From contig CAYJDA010000001.1 in NCBI GenBank assembly GCA_964368815.1, positions 124,001-188,000 of the forward strand: DNA of 64,000 nt, in the 5' to 3' direction. Each line of letters begins with the position of its first letter. Position 1 is the first letter of the stretch. The notes under the pieces are model-generated. The model was not told the DNA's origin, made no database searches, and was given only the letters and a program-made list of their open reading frames with translations. The stretch is from CAYJBH01 sp964368815. GTDB lineage: Bacteria; Bacillota; Clostridia; Oscillospirales; Ruminococcaceae. The position numbers and the translations under genes are program-made. This document shows positions 8,775 through 16,625 of this stretch, piece after piece.

Positions 8775-10094
8775 TTATTTAAAGAATACATTATTAATGA
8801 TGGACTCAAGGTTTTCTTGACGTCCCGAACCCGGAAGTTCCGGAGCACCCATCTTCTCGGCATACTCCGCAAGCTCTTCAAGGTTTGTTTCGCCTGCAAT
8901 AATCTTTGCACCAATTCCGTTGGTGTAGCTGCTGTAACGGTCTTTAACAAATGCATCAATTCTGCCATCTTCTATGAGCTCGGCCGCCTTAATTAGGCCA
9001 AGTGCAAAGCTGTCCATTCCAAGAATATAGCCATAGAACATGTCTTCGACAGTATAGCTCGCACGACGGTTTTTGGAGTCGAAATTAAGACCACCGTTTT
9101 TGAGACCTCCACACTTTAAAATTTCATACATGCAAAGTGTTGTATCGTAAACATTGGAGGGGAACTGATCGGTATCCCATCCTAACAACATATCGCCCTG
9201 GTTTGCGTCAACCGAACCTAACATTCCGTTCATTGCCGCCACACGTAGATCGTGCTGGAAGGTATGTCCTGCCAATGTTGCATGATTTGCTTCGATGTTC
9301 ATTTTAATGTCCTTATCAAGGCCATACTGACGAACAAATCCAATAGCTGTAGCAGCATCAAAATCGTATTGATGCTTCATGGGCTCCTTCGGCTTAGGCT
9401 CAATAAAGAAGTCTCCGGTAAAGCCAATTTTGCGACCATAGTCAACAGCCATCTTCATCAAACGAGCAATGTTTTCCTGCTCAAACTTCATATCGGTATT
9501 TAGAAGGGTCTCGTAACCTTCACGTCCACCCCAGAAAACATATCCTTTACCGCCAAGCTTAACAATAATATCCAACACTTTTTTAATCTGTGCTGCCGCT
9601 GCTGCGAATACATCTGCAGAATTTGAGGAGCCCGCACCGTTCATGTAACGTGGATTGCTAAACATATTTGCAGTACCCCAAAGAAGTTCAATGCCCGTCT
9701 CATCCATCTTTGTCTTAATATAGTCTGAAATTTCATCAAGACGCTTGTTCGTCTCGGCAACGCTATTACCTTCAGGAATAACATCAACATCATGAAAACA
9801 AAAGTATGGAATACCCATTTTCGCCATAAATTCAAAGCCTGCATCCACCTTTGCCTTTGCGTGGTCCATTGTACCCTTTTCGCTGTCAAAGCTCTTGTCG
9901 GCAGTTCCTACACCAAACATATCGGCACCTTCTGCACAGAGATTGTGCCACCATGCCATAGCAAATTTCAGCTGTTCCTTCATGCTTTTGCCCATAACTA
10001 TTCTGTCTGCATCATAGTATTTAAAAGCTAAAGGGTTCTTTGATTCCGGACCTTCAAATTTAATTTTTTCGATACCACTAAAAATTTCTGCCAT
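8775..10094 (-). CDS. xylA: Xylose isomerase
   Basis: This 439-residue enzyme interconverts D-xylose and D-xylulose. Family motifs are all present: FHDVDVIPEG with the catalytic histidine, FWGGREGYETLLNTD, the metal-binding EPKPKEPMKHQYD, IEANHATLAGHTFQHD, and DANQGD with WDTDQFPSN. Length matches the longer class II bacterial enzymes of Firmicutes and Bacteroidetes. The start codon has AGAGAGG about nine bases upstream. It sits 16 bases after the LacI-type regulator and before xylB, forming a complete xylose-to-xylulose-5-phosphate module. No xylose transporter is in the window. Confidence 0.96.
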   Translation of the reverse strand: MAEIFSGIEKIKFEGPESKNPLAFKYYDADRIVMGKSMKEQLKFAMAWWHNLCAEGADMFGVGTADKSFDSEKGTMDHAKAKVDAGFEFMAKMGIPYFCFHDVDVIPEGNSVAETNKRLDEISDYIKTKMDETGIELLWGTANMFSNPRYMNGAGSSNSADVFAAAAAQIKKVLDIIVKLGGKGYVFWGGREGYETLLNTDMKFEQENIARLMKMAVDYGRKIGFTGDFFIEPKPKEPMKHQYDFDAATAIGFVRQYGLDKDIKMNIEANHATLAGHTFQHDLRVAAMNGMLGSVDANQGDMLLGWDTDQFPSNVYDTTLCMYEILKCGGLKNGGLNFDSKNRRASYTVEDMFYGYILGMDSFALGLIKAAELIEDGRIDAFVKDRYSSYTNGIGAKIIAGETNLEELAEYAEKMGAPELPGSGRQENLESIINNVFFK

Positions 10095-10110
10095 CTTTTT
10101 TTCCTCTCTG

Positions 10111-11112
10111 TTAATAGTTTTGTTTAATTTTGATCTGATGTTCTATTATATAATTACCGGGCTCGGGATTTAGTCCCGTTACCAGAAATTCAAGCATTAT
10201 CTGCATGGATTGTTTGCCTTGCAGCATGGGGTTTTGACAAATAACAACCTTTATCAGCCCCTTTTTTATTAACTCTATTGACGTTTCGGTTGCATCGAAA
10301 CATACAATAACAATATCCTCTCGACCGCTTGAGATTACTGCTCTACAACTGCCGTGAACTCCAGCAGCCGCTATAAACAACGCATCTATCTTAGGATTTT
10401 CTGTCAACAGTTTTGAGGTTACCTCAAAAGCTAATACATCATCGTCTTCACAATAAACAGTAGGTAAAACACTGTAATCGCCTTTTAACTCATCTGTAAA
10501 ACCTTTTTCTCTCAACTTATGCCCATAAAACTTTTGCGACCCATTAACAATTCCGATAAACGCTTTGCAAGGCTTTAGCAATCGTATAGCACCTGCAGCT
10601 ATTTTTCCGCCCTGTTTATAATCAGTTCCAACGTAAGCAATTCTATCTGTCCCTTCGATATCTGTGTTTAGATTAACTATAGGGATTTTCAATTTATTAA
10701 GTAGTTCCTTTACATTCGGATGGTCTATAGGTGTTATTATTAATCCTGAGATTTCATCCTTTACAGAATTTATGATCTGAATTTGTTCATGAGGATCGAA
10801 TTTAGTTAACCTGAATATTTCTACCGACATACCGTAATGACGAAATTCCTGCTCCATTCCCTCTATTCCGGCCATAACGTCTTTAAAAAAAGGATTTTGT
10901 GCAACGCATATAATTACCGCAACTCGATGCTTTTTTTTTCTTACAGCGAGCGCCATACCAACCTTGTTGGGCTTATATCCAAGTTCCTTTGCACATAACA
11001 AAACCTTTTTTTCGGTAGACGAATTTACCTTTCCTCGGCCATGCAACACTCTATCGACAGTGCCTCTCGAAACGCCGCTAAGTTGTGCTATCTTACTAAT
11101 GGTAACTGACAT
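10111..11112 (-). CDS. LacI-family transcriptional regulator of the xylose operon
   Basis: The protein has an N-terminal LacI helix-turn-helix (SKIAQLSGVSRGTVDRVLHG, residues 6-25) followed by a periplasmic-binding-protein-like sugar domain. The start chosen is the ATG at 11110-11112 with GAGGGA just upstream. A longer frame from 11148 is unlikely because the predicted transcription start falls at about that base and an operator-like palindrome overlaps it. This gives 333 residues, normal for the family. As first gene of the operon with xylA 16 bases downstream, it probably represses its own operon and is released by xylose or a related sugar. The ligand is inferred from context; the Firmicute XylR of the ROK type is a different protein. 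Confidence 0.85.
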   Translation of the reverse strand: MSVTISKIAQLSGVSRGTVDRVLHGRGKVNSSTEKKVLLCAKELGYKPNKVGMALAVRKKKHRVAVIICVAQNPFFKDVMAGIEGMEQEFRHYGMSVEIFRLTKFDPHEQIQIINSVKDEISGLIITPIDHPNVKELLNKLKIPIVNLNTDIEGTDRIAYVGTDYKQGGKIAAGAIRLLKPCKAFIGIVNGSQKFYGHKLREKGFTDELKGDYSVLPTVYCEDDDVLAFEVTSKLLTENPKIDALFIAAAGVHGSCRAVISSGREDIVIVCFDATETSIELIKKGLIKVVICQNPMLQGKQSMQIMLEFLVTGLNPEPGNYIIEHQIKIKQNY

Positions 11113-11138
11113 TATTCCCTCATTATATAGTAGCGTGC

Positions 11139-11148
11139 ATGTACACAT
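11139..11148. promoter_or_regulatory. Candidate operator O1 at the xyl operon transcription start
   Basis: ATGTACACAT overlaps the expected +1 of the promoter at 11156-11184. The same decamer, with one A-to-G change that makes it a perfect palindrome (ATGTGCACAT), recurs at 11250-11259. A position at +1 is typical for repressor operators. The sequence differs from the CG-centred LacI/PurR consensus. Confidence 0.5.
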
Positions 11149-11155
11149 TAATGTT

Positions 11156-11184
11156 ATTCTATCATTTATTATGTATTATGTCAA
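11156..11184 (-). promoter_or_regulatory. Sigma-A promoter of the xyl operon
   Basis: On the minus strand TTGACA (11184-11179) and TAGAAT (11161-11156) are separated by 17 bases. The predicted start is near 11148, giving a leader of about 36 bases to the regulator ATG at 11112. Confidence 0.75.
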
Positions 11185-11248
11185 GCTTAACAATTATAGA
11201 ATAATCATAACAAAAACTGTACATTTTTAATAAAACTGTATTATGTTG

Positions 11249-11260
11249 TATGTGCACATA
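11249..11260. promoter_or_regulatory. Candidate upstream operator O2
   Basis: TATGTGCACATA is a perfect 12-base palindrome, 111 bases from the matching site O1 measured start to start (11250 versus 11139). A third partial copy, TGTACA, lies at 11219-11224. Two related palindromes at this distance would allow repression by DNA looping; that is inference. Confidence 0.45.
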
Positions 11261-11319
11261 AGTTATGAATCTACCTGTAGTATATTTTTTTAGTATGTCT
11301 CACCGAGAAGTATTATCGC

Positions 11320-11348
11320 TTGACTAAAAGACAAAAACATGGTAAAAT
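11320..11348 (+). promoter_or_regulatory. Sigma-A promoter for the M23 peptidase gene
   Basis: TTGACT at 11320-11325 and TAAAAT at 11343-11348 are 17 bases apart, about 60 bases before the ATG at 11410. Confidence 0.65.
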
Positions 11349-11409
11349 AATCATTACGTTATAAAGATATTGTGATGTTTTATACAAATAATACTAAGTA
11401 GTCAAAATA

Positions 11410-13257
11410 ATGAAATTAACAAATAATAATAAAGAGGTGTCCAAGGGCACTACTAACATAATAACTAAACTAAAATCGTCCAAGTCAAAGCCAAAAAAAA
11501 GCACTTCAATGCCCTTTGCTGTAACCGGTGTATTAGCTGTACAGGCCGGAAGTATGCGTTATGAGCTTAAATTTTTTGGACGATTATTCCATATGCTTTA
11601 TAATTTAGGATTCTCGGTTGAGTATTCTCTTATTAAAGTGTTTCGAAGCATTAAGGTTTTATTACTGGTAATTGCTGATTATTTTGCAGAATTCCTAGGT
11701 CGTTTTTTTGGTTGGCTATTTGGATTTATTTCCTATGGACTTCGAGAGTTCACGGCCCCCTTTGCCACCATTAGAAGAGCTGTAAAAACCAGTGGTGAAA
11801 TCGTTTCAAAAGAAAAGCATTATGGCGGAACCCATATACGAGTAAGGCTTAAGGGATATATTCTCACAGGAATAAAGAAACACCTCCACCTTACTACTAA
11901 CCCATTTTGTTATATCTTACCTTTGGCAGCTTTTGTGGTCTTTGTTTATACAGCGTACACCATCTTTAGTTACAATTTTATTTTGCAGGTTTCTAACAAT
12001 GATCTTACCTTAGGATATATCGAAAATGCCAAGGTTGTAGATTCTGCACGACAGGTAGTTAACGAACGTATACAATACCAGGGTAGTGAATCGACATGGA
12101 GTTTGCAACCTGAATACACAATATCAGTTGCTGATGCGCTTCCGATAGAGGTTCAAACGCAAGACACCGATACACTTGCAAATAACCTAATACTTTCATC
12201 CGGACAGGATATTAGTGAAAGCACAGGTTTGTTTGTTGACGGAGAATTTTACGGTGCTACCTTAGATAGTATACAGCTTGAACAGGATATTAACTCTTTA
12301 CTTGAAAACTATCAACGAAGTAGAGAAGGTTCTACTATTAGCTTCTTGCAGGAAGTAGAGATGGTAGACGGTTTGTTTTTAAAATCAAGCATTGTTGATC
12401 ATAGTGAAATACAGGATTTAATATACAGCACTACCGGCGACTCAACCACTACCTATATTGTTAAGGAAGAAGATACAGTATCCGGAATTGCATCCAACTA
12501 TTCAATAACTACCGGTGAGCTTATCTCATTAAATCCGGATGTGGATTTTACTAATTTGCAGGTAGGACAATCACTTTTCGTGAAGCGAAGCAGTACCTTT
12601 ATAACAGTAAAGGAAGTTCAACCTCTCGTTTTTGAAGAAACGGTTGAGTTTACAACAGAACAACAGACTTCTTCAAGCCTACCCATGGGCGAAGTTAATA
12701 CCATCACCGAGGGAGAAAACGGAACTAATTTAATCACTGCGGAAATTGTTTATATTGACGGGGTTCAAACTTCAGTAAATGTTATTTCTACCGAAGTGAT
12801 TAAAGAACCGGTAGCTGAGGTAATAGAGGTTGGAACTGCACTTGGAAGTGGTGGAATAACCTACGATGGTCCTGCTCTTGGAAGTGGCGCCATGGTTTGG
12901 CCGACTGGCCCGGGCACCGGCGGAGTTTCACGTGGATTTACCGGAGTTCGCGCCCACAACGGAATTGATATTTGGGGCGCTGTTGGCACTCCGATTTATG
13001 CAGTTGATAGTGGAGTGGTTGTTTCAGCCGTTTACGGAAGTACAGGTTATGGAATAATGTTATTAGTTGACCATGGTAACGGTATTATGACAAGATATGC
13101 ACATAACAGTACACTTAACGTTTCGCTCGGAGACACTGTTTCTCAAGGACAACAGATTGCTGGAATGGGAAGCACCGGAAATTCCACCGGATCTCATCTG
13201 CACTTTGAAGTTATAGTGTTCGGAACTACTGTCGATCCCGCACCGTATATATATTAA
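11410..13257 (+). CDS. Membrane-anchored LysM-G5-M23 metallopeptidase
   Basis: This 615-residue protein has a basic N-terminal region of about 165 residues with amphipathic or hydrophobic stretches, then one clear transmembrane helix at 167-188. The extracellular part carries a LysM domain (about 347-391), a G5 domain (about 396-476) and a C-terminal M23 endopeptidase domain (about 507-612). The zinc ligands are visible: H516 and D520 in HNGID, and H596 and H598 in HLHFE. M23 enzymes cut peptidoglycan cross-links; LysM and G5 bind glycan. It probably remodels the cell wall from the membrane surface. No strong ribosome site precedes the ATG. The long cytoplasmic N-terminal region is unusual. 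The gene is monocistronic, with its own promoter and terminator. Confidence 0.88.
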   Translation: MKLTNNNKEVSKGTTNIITKLKSSKSKPKKSTSMPFAVTGVLAVQAGSMRYELKFFGRLFHMLYNLGFSVEYSLIKVFRSIKVLLLVIADYFAEFLGRFFGWLFGFISYGLREFTAPFATIRRAVKTSGEIVSKEKHYGGTHIRVRLKGYILTGIKKHLHLTTNPFCYILPLAAFVVFVYTAYTIFSYNFILQVSNNDLTLGYIENAKVVDSARQVVNERIQYQGSESTWSLQPEYTISVADALPIEVQTQDTDTLANNLILSSGQDISESTGLFVDGEFYGATLDSIQLEQDINSLLENYQRSREGSTISFLQEVEMVDGLFLKSSIVDHSEIQDLIYSTTGDSTTTYIVKEEDTVSGIASNYSITTGELISLNPDVDFTNLQVGQSLFVKRSSTFITVKEVQPLVFEETVEFTTEQQTSSSLPMGEVNTITEGENGTNLITAEIVYIDGVQTSVNVISTEVIKEPVAEVIEVGTALGSGGITYDGPALGSGAMVWPTGPGTGGVSRGFTGVRAHNGIDIWGAVGTPIYAVDSGVVVSAVYGSTGYGIMLLVDHGNGIMTRYAHNSTLNVSLGDTVSQGQQIAGMGSTGNSTGSHLHFEVIVFGTTVDPAPYIY

Positions 13258-13290
13258 TATTTACTCATAGCAGTGAACCGATCATTTTTG

Positions 13291-13336
13291 ATAAAGTTAA
13301 CCCCCGATACTCAATGAGTTCGGGGGTTAACTTTAT
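13291..13336. terminator. Bidirectional terminator between the M23 gene and pfkA
   Basis: A perfect 17-base stem (13291-13307 with 13320-13336) contains CCCCCGA/TCGGGGG and is flanked by A and T tracts. The loop can pair further as ACTCA/TGAGT. It serves both converging genes. Confidence 0.9.
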
Positions 13337-13366
13337 TTTCTATTTAGAAACTGCTTGAGTTGCTTA

Positions 13367-14341
13367 TTATTGGCTTGCTGTTTGAGCTATTTCAATCAAC
13401 TCAGAGTCTACTTCTTGTTTCATCTTTAAAGCTTCTTCAAGGTCGTAGTCGAGAATTTCACTGCCCTTTAAAGCAATAACTCGATTTAACCTTCCTTCCT
13501 CGATAACCTTCACTGCATGAAAACCCATTCTGGTCGACATCGTTCTGTCCATTAAGCTTGGGGCGCCTCCTCGTTGAACATGACCCAGAACAGTTGCACG
13601 ACTATCAATTCCTGAAAGCTGTTGAATTTTTTCAGCTAAAGAAAAGGCTCTTCCGGCACCTTCAGCAACAACAATAATATAATGTTTTTTTCCGGTACCT
13701 TTGGCAAATAACATACGATTTACAACATCTTTTTGAAGATTATATTTAACCTCCGGGATTAATGCACATAGCGCACCGGTAGCAATACCAACATTTAATG
13801 CAAGTAGGCCACAGTTTCGTCCCATAACCTCAACTACGCTACAACGGTCATGACTTTGAGTAGTGTCTCTAAGTTTATCGATAGACTCTATCGCAGTGTT
13901 CATAGCGGTATCGTAGCCAATAGTATACTCGCTACAACCTATGTCGTTATCAATTGTTGCAGGTATGCCTACACACGGTATCCCCTGTTTCGCAAGGTCT
14001 AAACAACCCCTAAATGAACCGTCTCCGCCGATAACAACCATTGCATCTATCCCATGTTTTCTGCAGTTAGCTGCCGCCAGCTGTTGTCCGGTTAGCTTGA
14101 TAAATTCAAGACAGCGAGCAGTATGTAGCACGGTGCCTCCGCGGTGAATTATTTCAGAAACACTACGGACGTTCATCTCGTAAATTTCCTCTTGAAGCAA
14201 GCCATTGTACCCATGTTTAACGCCCATTACCTGGTAGCCTTTTGATAGAGCAGTTCTCGCAACTGCACGTACTGCTGCATTCATACCCGGCGCATCACCA
14301 CCACTTGTAAGGATACCGATTCTTTTTATTGTGCTCGACAT
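13367..14341 (-). CDS. pfkA: ATP-dependent 6-phosphofructokinase
   Basis: This 324-residue enzyme phosphorylates fructose 6-phosphate to fructose 1,6-bisphosphate, the committed step of glycolysis. Visible motifs are ILTSGGDAPGMN (nucleotide loop), IGGDGSFRG, the catalytic TIDNDI segment and EVMGRNCG. The glycine in GGDGS marks an ATP-type rather than a pyrophosphate-type enzyme. GGAGG lies about ten bases before the ATG. The gene stands alone, without the pyruvate kinase gene that often follows it in Firmicutes. It diverges from the nucleotidyltransferase gene, and the two promoters overlap. Confidence 0.95.
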   Translation of the reverse strand: MSSTIKRIGILTSGGDAPGMNAAVRAVARTALSKGYQVMGVKHGYNGLLQEEIYEMNVRSVSEIIHRGGTVLHTARCLEFIKLTGQQLAAANCRKHGIDAMVVIGGDGSFRGCLDLAKQGIPCVGIPATIDNDIGCSEYTIGYDTAMNTAIESIDKLRDTTQSHDRCSVVEVMGRNCGLLALNVGIATGALCALIPEVKYNLQKDVVNRMLFAKGTGKKHYIIVVAEGAGRAFSLAEKIQQLSGIDSRATVLGHVQRGGAPSLMDRTMSTRMGFHAVKVIEEGRLNRVIALKGSEILDYDLEEALKMKQEVDSELIEIAQTASQ

Positions 14342-14407
14342 CTATTTTCCTCCGTAAGATTGTTGTCTTTGTGCTACTATATAAATTATTTAATTACATT
14401 GTTATCA

Positions 14408-14436
14408 ATTATAGCATATTTTTATTTGATTTTCAA
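14408..14436 (-). promoter_or_regulatory. Sigma-A promoter of pfkA
   Basis: Minus-strand TTGAAA (14436-14431) and TATAAT (14413-14408) have 17-base spacing. Its -35 box shares base 14431 with the -35 box of the divergent promoter at 14426-14454. Confidence 0.75.
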
Positions 14437-14454
14437 TAAGTTTTATGTTATAAT
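14426..14454 (+). promoter_or_regulatory. Sigma-A promoter of the nucleotidyltransferase-nahK pair
   Basis: TTGATT (14426-14431) and TATAAT (14449-14454) have 17-base spacing. The ATG at 14542 follows GGAGGA at 14531-14536. Confidence 0.75.
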
Positions 14455-14541
14455 TTCGTTAAAGCGTTTAGAGATAATACAGGCGCTTATCTATCAAGAT
14501 TTGTATAATATAACATCAATTATTAATTCGGAGGATTTTTT

Positions 14542-15447
14542 ATGACTTTAGTTATCTTAGCAGCTGGACTTGGCTCACGTTACGGAGGATTAAAACAACT
14601 TGATCCTGTAGGTCCTTGTGGTGAGTTTATCATTGATTACTCGGTATATGACGCAGTCAGAGCCGGTTTTGATGAAGTTTGCTTTATTATTAGAAAGGAG
14701 CATCTCGATGATTTCAAGTCTACTATAGGTGATAGAATTGCAAAAACTGTTAAGGTTAGTTATGCATTTCAATCTTTAGAAGATCTTCCTGCCGGCTTTT
14801 CACTGCCGGAAGGCAGAACAAAACCTTGGGGAACAGCACACGCTCTTCTTTGTGCAAAAAATGAAGTTAAAGGAGATTTTGCTGTACTTAACGCAGATGA
14901 CTTTTATGGAAAAGAAGCCTTTGAAGCAATTGCACAGTTTATGAAAACTCGCAAAAAAGATGATGCAATAAAACATTATTGCATGGCAGGTTATCTGTTA
15001 GAAAACACAATTACCGACAACGGCCATGTGTCAAGAGGCGTTTGTGTCGTTAATGAGGACTCCACTCTCGACTCCATAGTTGAACGCGTTAAAATTGAAA
15101 AACGTGAAGACTGTATTGCTTATTTAGAAGATGATGTATGGCATCCCTTGCCGGAAAATACAGTTGTTTCCATGAACATTTTTGGTTTTTCGGATGACAT
15201 CTTCGTAAAATTAGAGGAAGGCTTCACAGAGTTTTTAAAAAATGACAATAACGACAAGCTTAAAGGCGAATTTTTCCTCCCGCTTGCAATTGAGTATATG
15301 AAATCTAAAAACTATTCGGATCTCGAGGTTTTAAACTGCAATGCTAAGTGGTATGGAGTAACCTATCGTGAAGATCGTGAGGCAATGGTTGAATTCCTAA
15401 AGTCCGCTACTGAAAGTGGCTTGTATAAAAGAGGACTTTGGGAATGA
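14542..15447 (+). CDS. Sugar-phosphate nucleotidyltransferase, partner of NahK
   Basis: This 301-residue protein has the NTP-transferase signature at its N-terminus, LAAGLGSRYGGLKQL (residues 6-20), and NADDFYGKEAF near residue 117, where the metal-binding aspartate of the family sits. Such enzymes join a sugar 1-phosphate to a nucleotide. Its stop codon overlaps the start of the nahK-like gene (ATGA), so the two are translationally coupled. NahK makes N-acetylhexosamine 1-phosphate, so this enzyme most likely makes UDP-GlcNAc or UDP-GalNAc from it; that is inference from pairing. A glucose-1-phosphate uridylyl- or thymidylyltransferase activity cannot be excluded. Confidence 0.8.
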   Translation: MTLVILAAGLGSRYGGLKQLDPVGPCGEFIIDYSVYDAVRAGFDEVCFIIRKEHLDDFKSTIGDRIAKTVKVSYAFQSLEDLPAGFSLPEGRTKPWGTAHALLCAKNEVKGDFAVLNADDFYGKEAFEAIAQFMKTRKKDDAIKHYCMAGYLLENTITDNGHVSRGVCVVNEDSTLDSIVERVKIEKREDCIAYLEDDVWHPLPENTVVSMNIFGFSDDIFVKLEEGFTEFLKNDNNDKLKGEFFLPLAIEYMKSKNYSDLEVLNCNAKWYGVTYREDREAMVEFLKSATESGLYKRGLWE

Positions 15448-16541
15448 CAACAGCGATAAACAACAATGACTTTAAAGAACTTTTAGAAGTTTTTAACCTA
15501 CCTATATCCAAAACAGTTAATATAAAACCTTTCGGCAATGGACATATTCATAATACGTTCGCATTGCATGTTGAAAACAATGGCTATATTCTACAGAGAA
15601 TCAACACCGTGGCTTTTCGCTCTCCTGAAAAGTTAATGACGAATATTGCAAAAATATGTGAATTTTTAAAACAGAAGGTTTTAGCCAACGGTGGTGACCC
15701 TTTAAGGCAAACAAGAAATGTTGTTTATACCCGGGACAATAAAAGTTACCACATAGCCTCTGATGGTTCAGTTTATCGTTTATTTACGATGATTGAGGAT
15801 GTTCATTGTTATGAATCGGCGGATGATCTGTCACTTTTTTATCGATGTGGAGAGGCCTTCGGACTTTTTCAACAGCAACTTTCAGATTTCCCCGCAAATC
15901 AACTTCATGACACCATAGAAAACTTTCACAACACACCAAAACGTCTTGAAGCCCTTGAGCAAGCCGTAACAAAAGATCCGCTTTCGAGAGTTGCATTAGT
16001 ATCGGAGGAACTCCGGTTTGTCCGAAATCGCAAAGAAATATGTGGTTATATCACCGAGAGACTTGCCGATGGGCGACTACCCACAAGAGTTACACACAAC
16101 GATACCAAGCTTAACAACGTATTGTTCGACAATATTACCAATAATCCTGTATGCATTATCGACCTTGACACCGTCATGCCAGGTTCACTCTTATATGACT
16201 TTGGAGACTCTATAAGATTTGGCGCCGCTTCAGCCGCAGAGGACGAGCAAAACCTAGATAAGGTTTTTATTCGTAACGATTATTACAAGGCATATCTCGA
16301 CGGTTTTCTTTCAAAACTGGGCGATAGTATTACCGATGAAGAGTTGTCCTCTCTTTACTATGGTGCAGTTATTATCACATTAGAAACGGGAATAAGATTC
16401 TTAACCGACTATATACTTGGAGATGTTTATTTTAACATTCGATACCCCGAACAAAACCTCCATCGTGCAAAAACCCAGTTTAAACTGGTACGGGACATGG
16501 AAGAAAAGAAGGAATTGCTAATGAACATGGCAAATAAATAA
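15444..16541 (+). CDS. nahK: N-acetylhexosamine 1-kinase (NahK-like, APH fold)
   Basis: The protein (365 residues from the ATG at 15444) has the aminoglycoside-phosphotransferase fold and matches, along its length, what I know of Bifidobacterium NahK. Shared features include GHIHNTF and YILQRINT near the start, FHNTPKR in the middle, the catalytic loop THNDTKLNNVL, and IIDLDTVMPGSLLYDFGDSI. NahK phosphorylates GlcNAc and GalNAc at C1 and serves salvage of mucin and milk sugars. The ATG overlaps the upstream stop as ATGA and has GAGG nine bases upstream; a TTG two codons earlier is less likely. Lacto-N-biose phosphorylase, the classical NahK partner, is not nearby. Despite the fold it should not be called an antibiotic-resistance kinase. 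Confidence 0.88.
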   Translation: MTTAINNNDFKELLEVFNLPISKTVNIKPFGNGHIHNTFALHVENNGYILQRINTVAFRSPEKLMTNIAKICEFLKQKVLANGGDPLRQTRNVVYTRDNKSYHIASDGSVYRLFTMIEDVHCYESADDLSLFYRCGEAFGLFQQQLSDFPANQLHDTIENFHNTPKRLEALEQAVTKDPLSRVALVSEELRFVRNRKEICGYITERLADGRLPTRVTHNDTKLNNVLFDNITNNPVCIIDLDTVMPGSLLYDFGDSIRFGAASAAEDEQNLDKVFIRNDYYKAYLDGFLSKLGDSITDEELSSLYYGAVIITLETGIRFLTDYILGDVYFNIRYPEQNLHRAKTQFKLVRDMEEKKELLMNMANK

Positions 16542-16573
16542 TTATACGTCCCTTTTTTATTGTTTTATGCATT

Positions 16574-16616
16574 ATTTAAACCCACATAACCTTTTCGCGG
16601 TTATGTGGGTTTAAAT
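16574..16616. terminator. Bidirectional terminator between nahK and the foldase gene
   Basis: An 18-base perfect stem (16574-16591 with 16599-16616) contains AAACCCACATAACC and has loop TTTTCGC. AT-rich edges lie on both sides of two converging genes. Confidence 0.9.
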
Positions 16617-16625
16617 TAACATTTA

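Noticed and set aside
15444..16541. Aminoglycoside phosphotransferase read as antibiotic resistance
   Set aside because: The fold is shared, but the motifs and the coupled nucleotidyltransferase match the N-acetylhexosamine kinase NahK.
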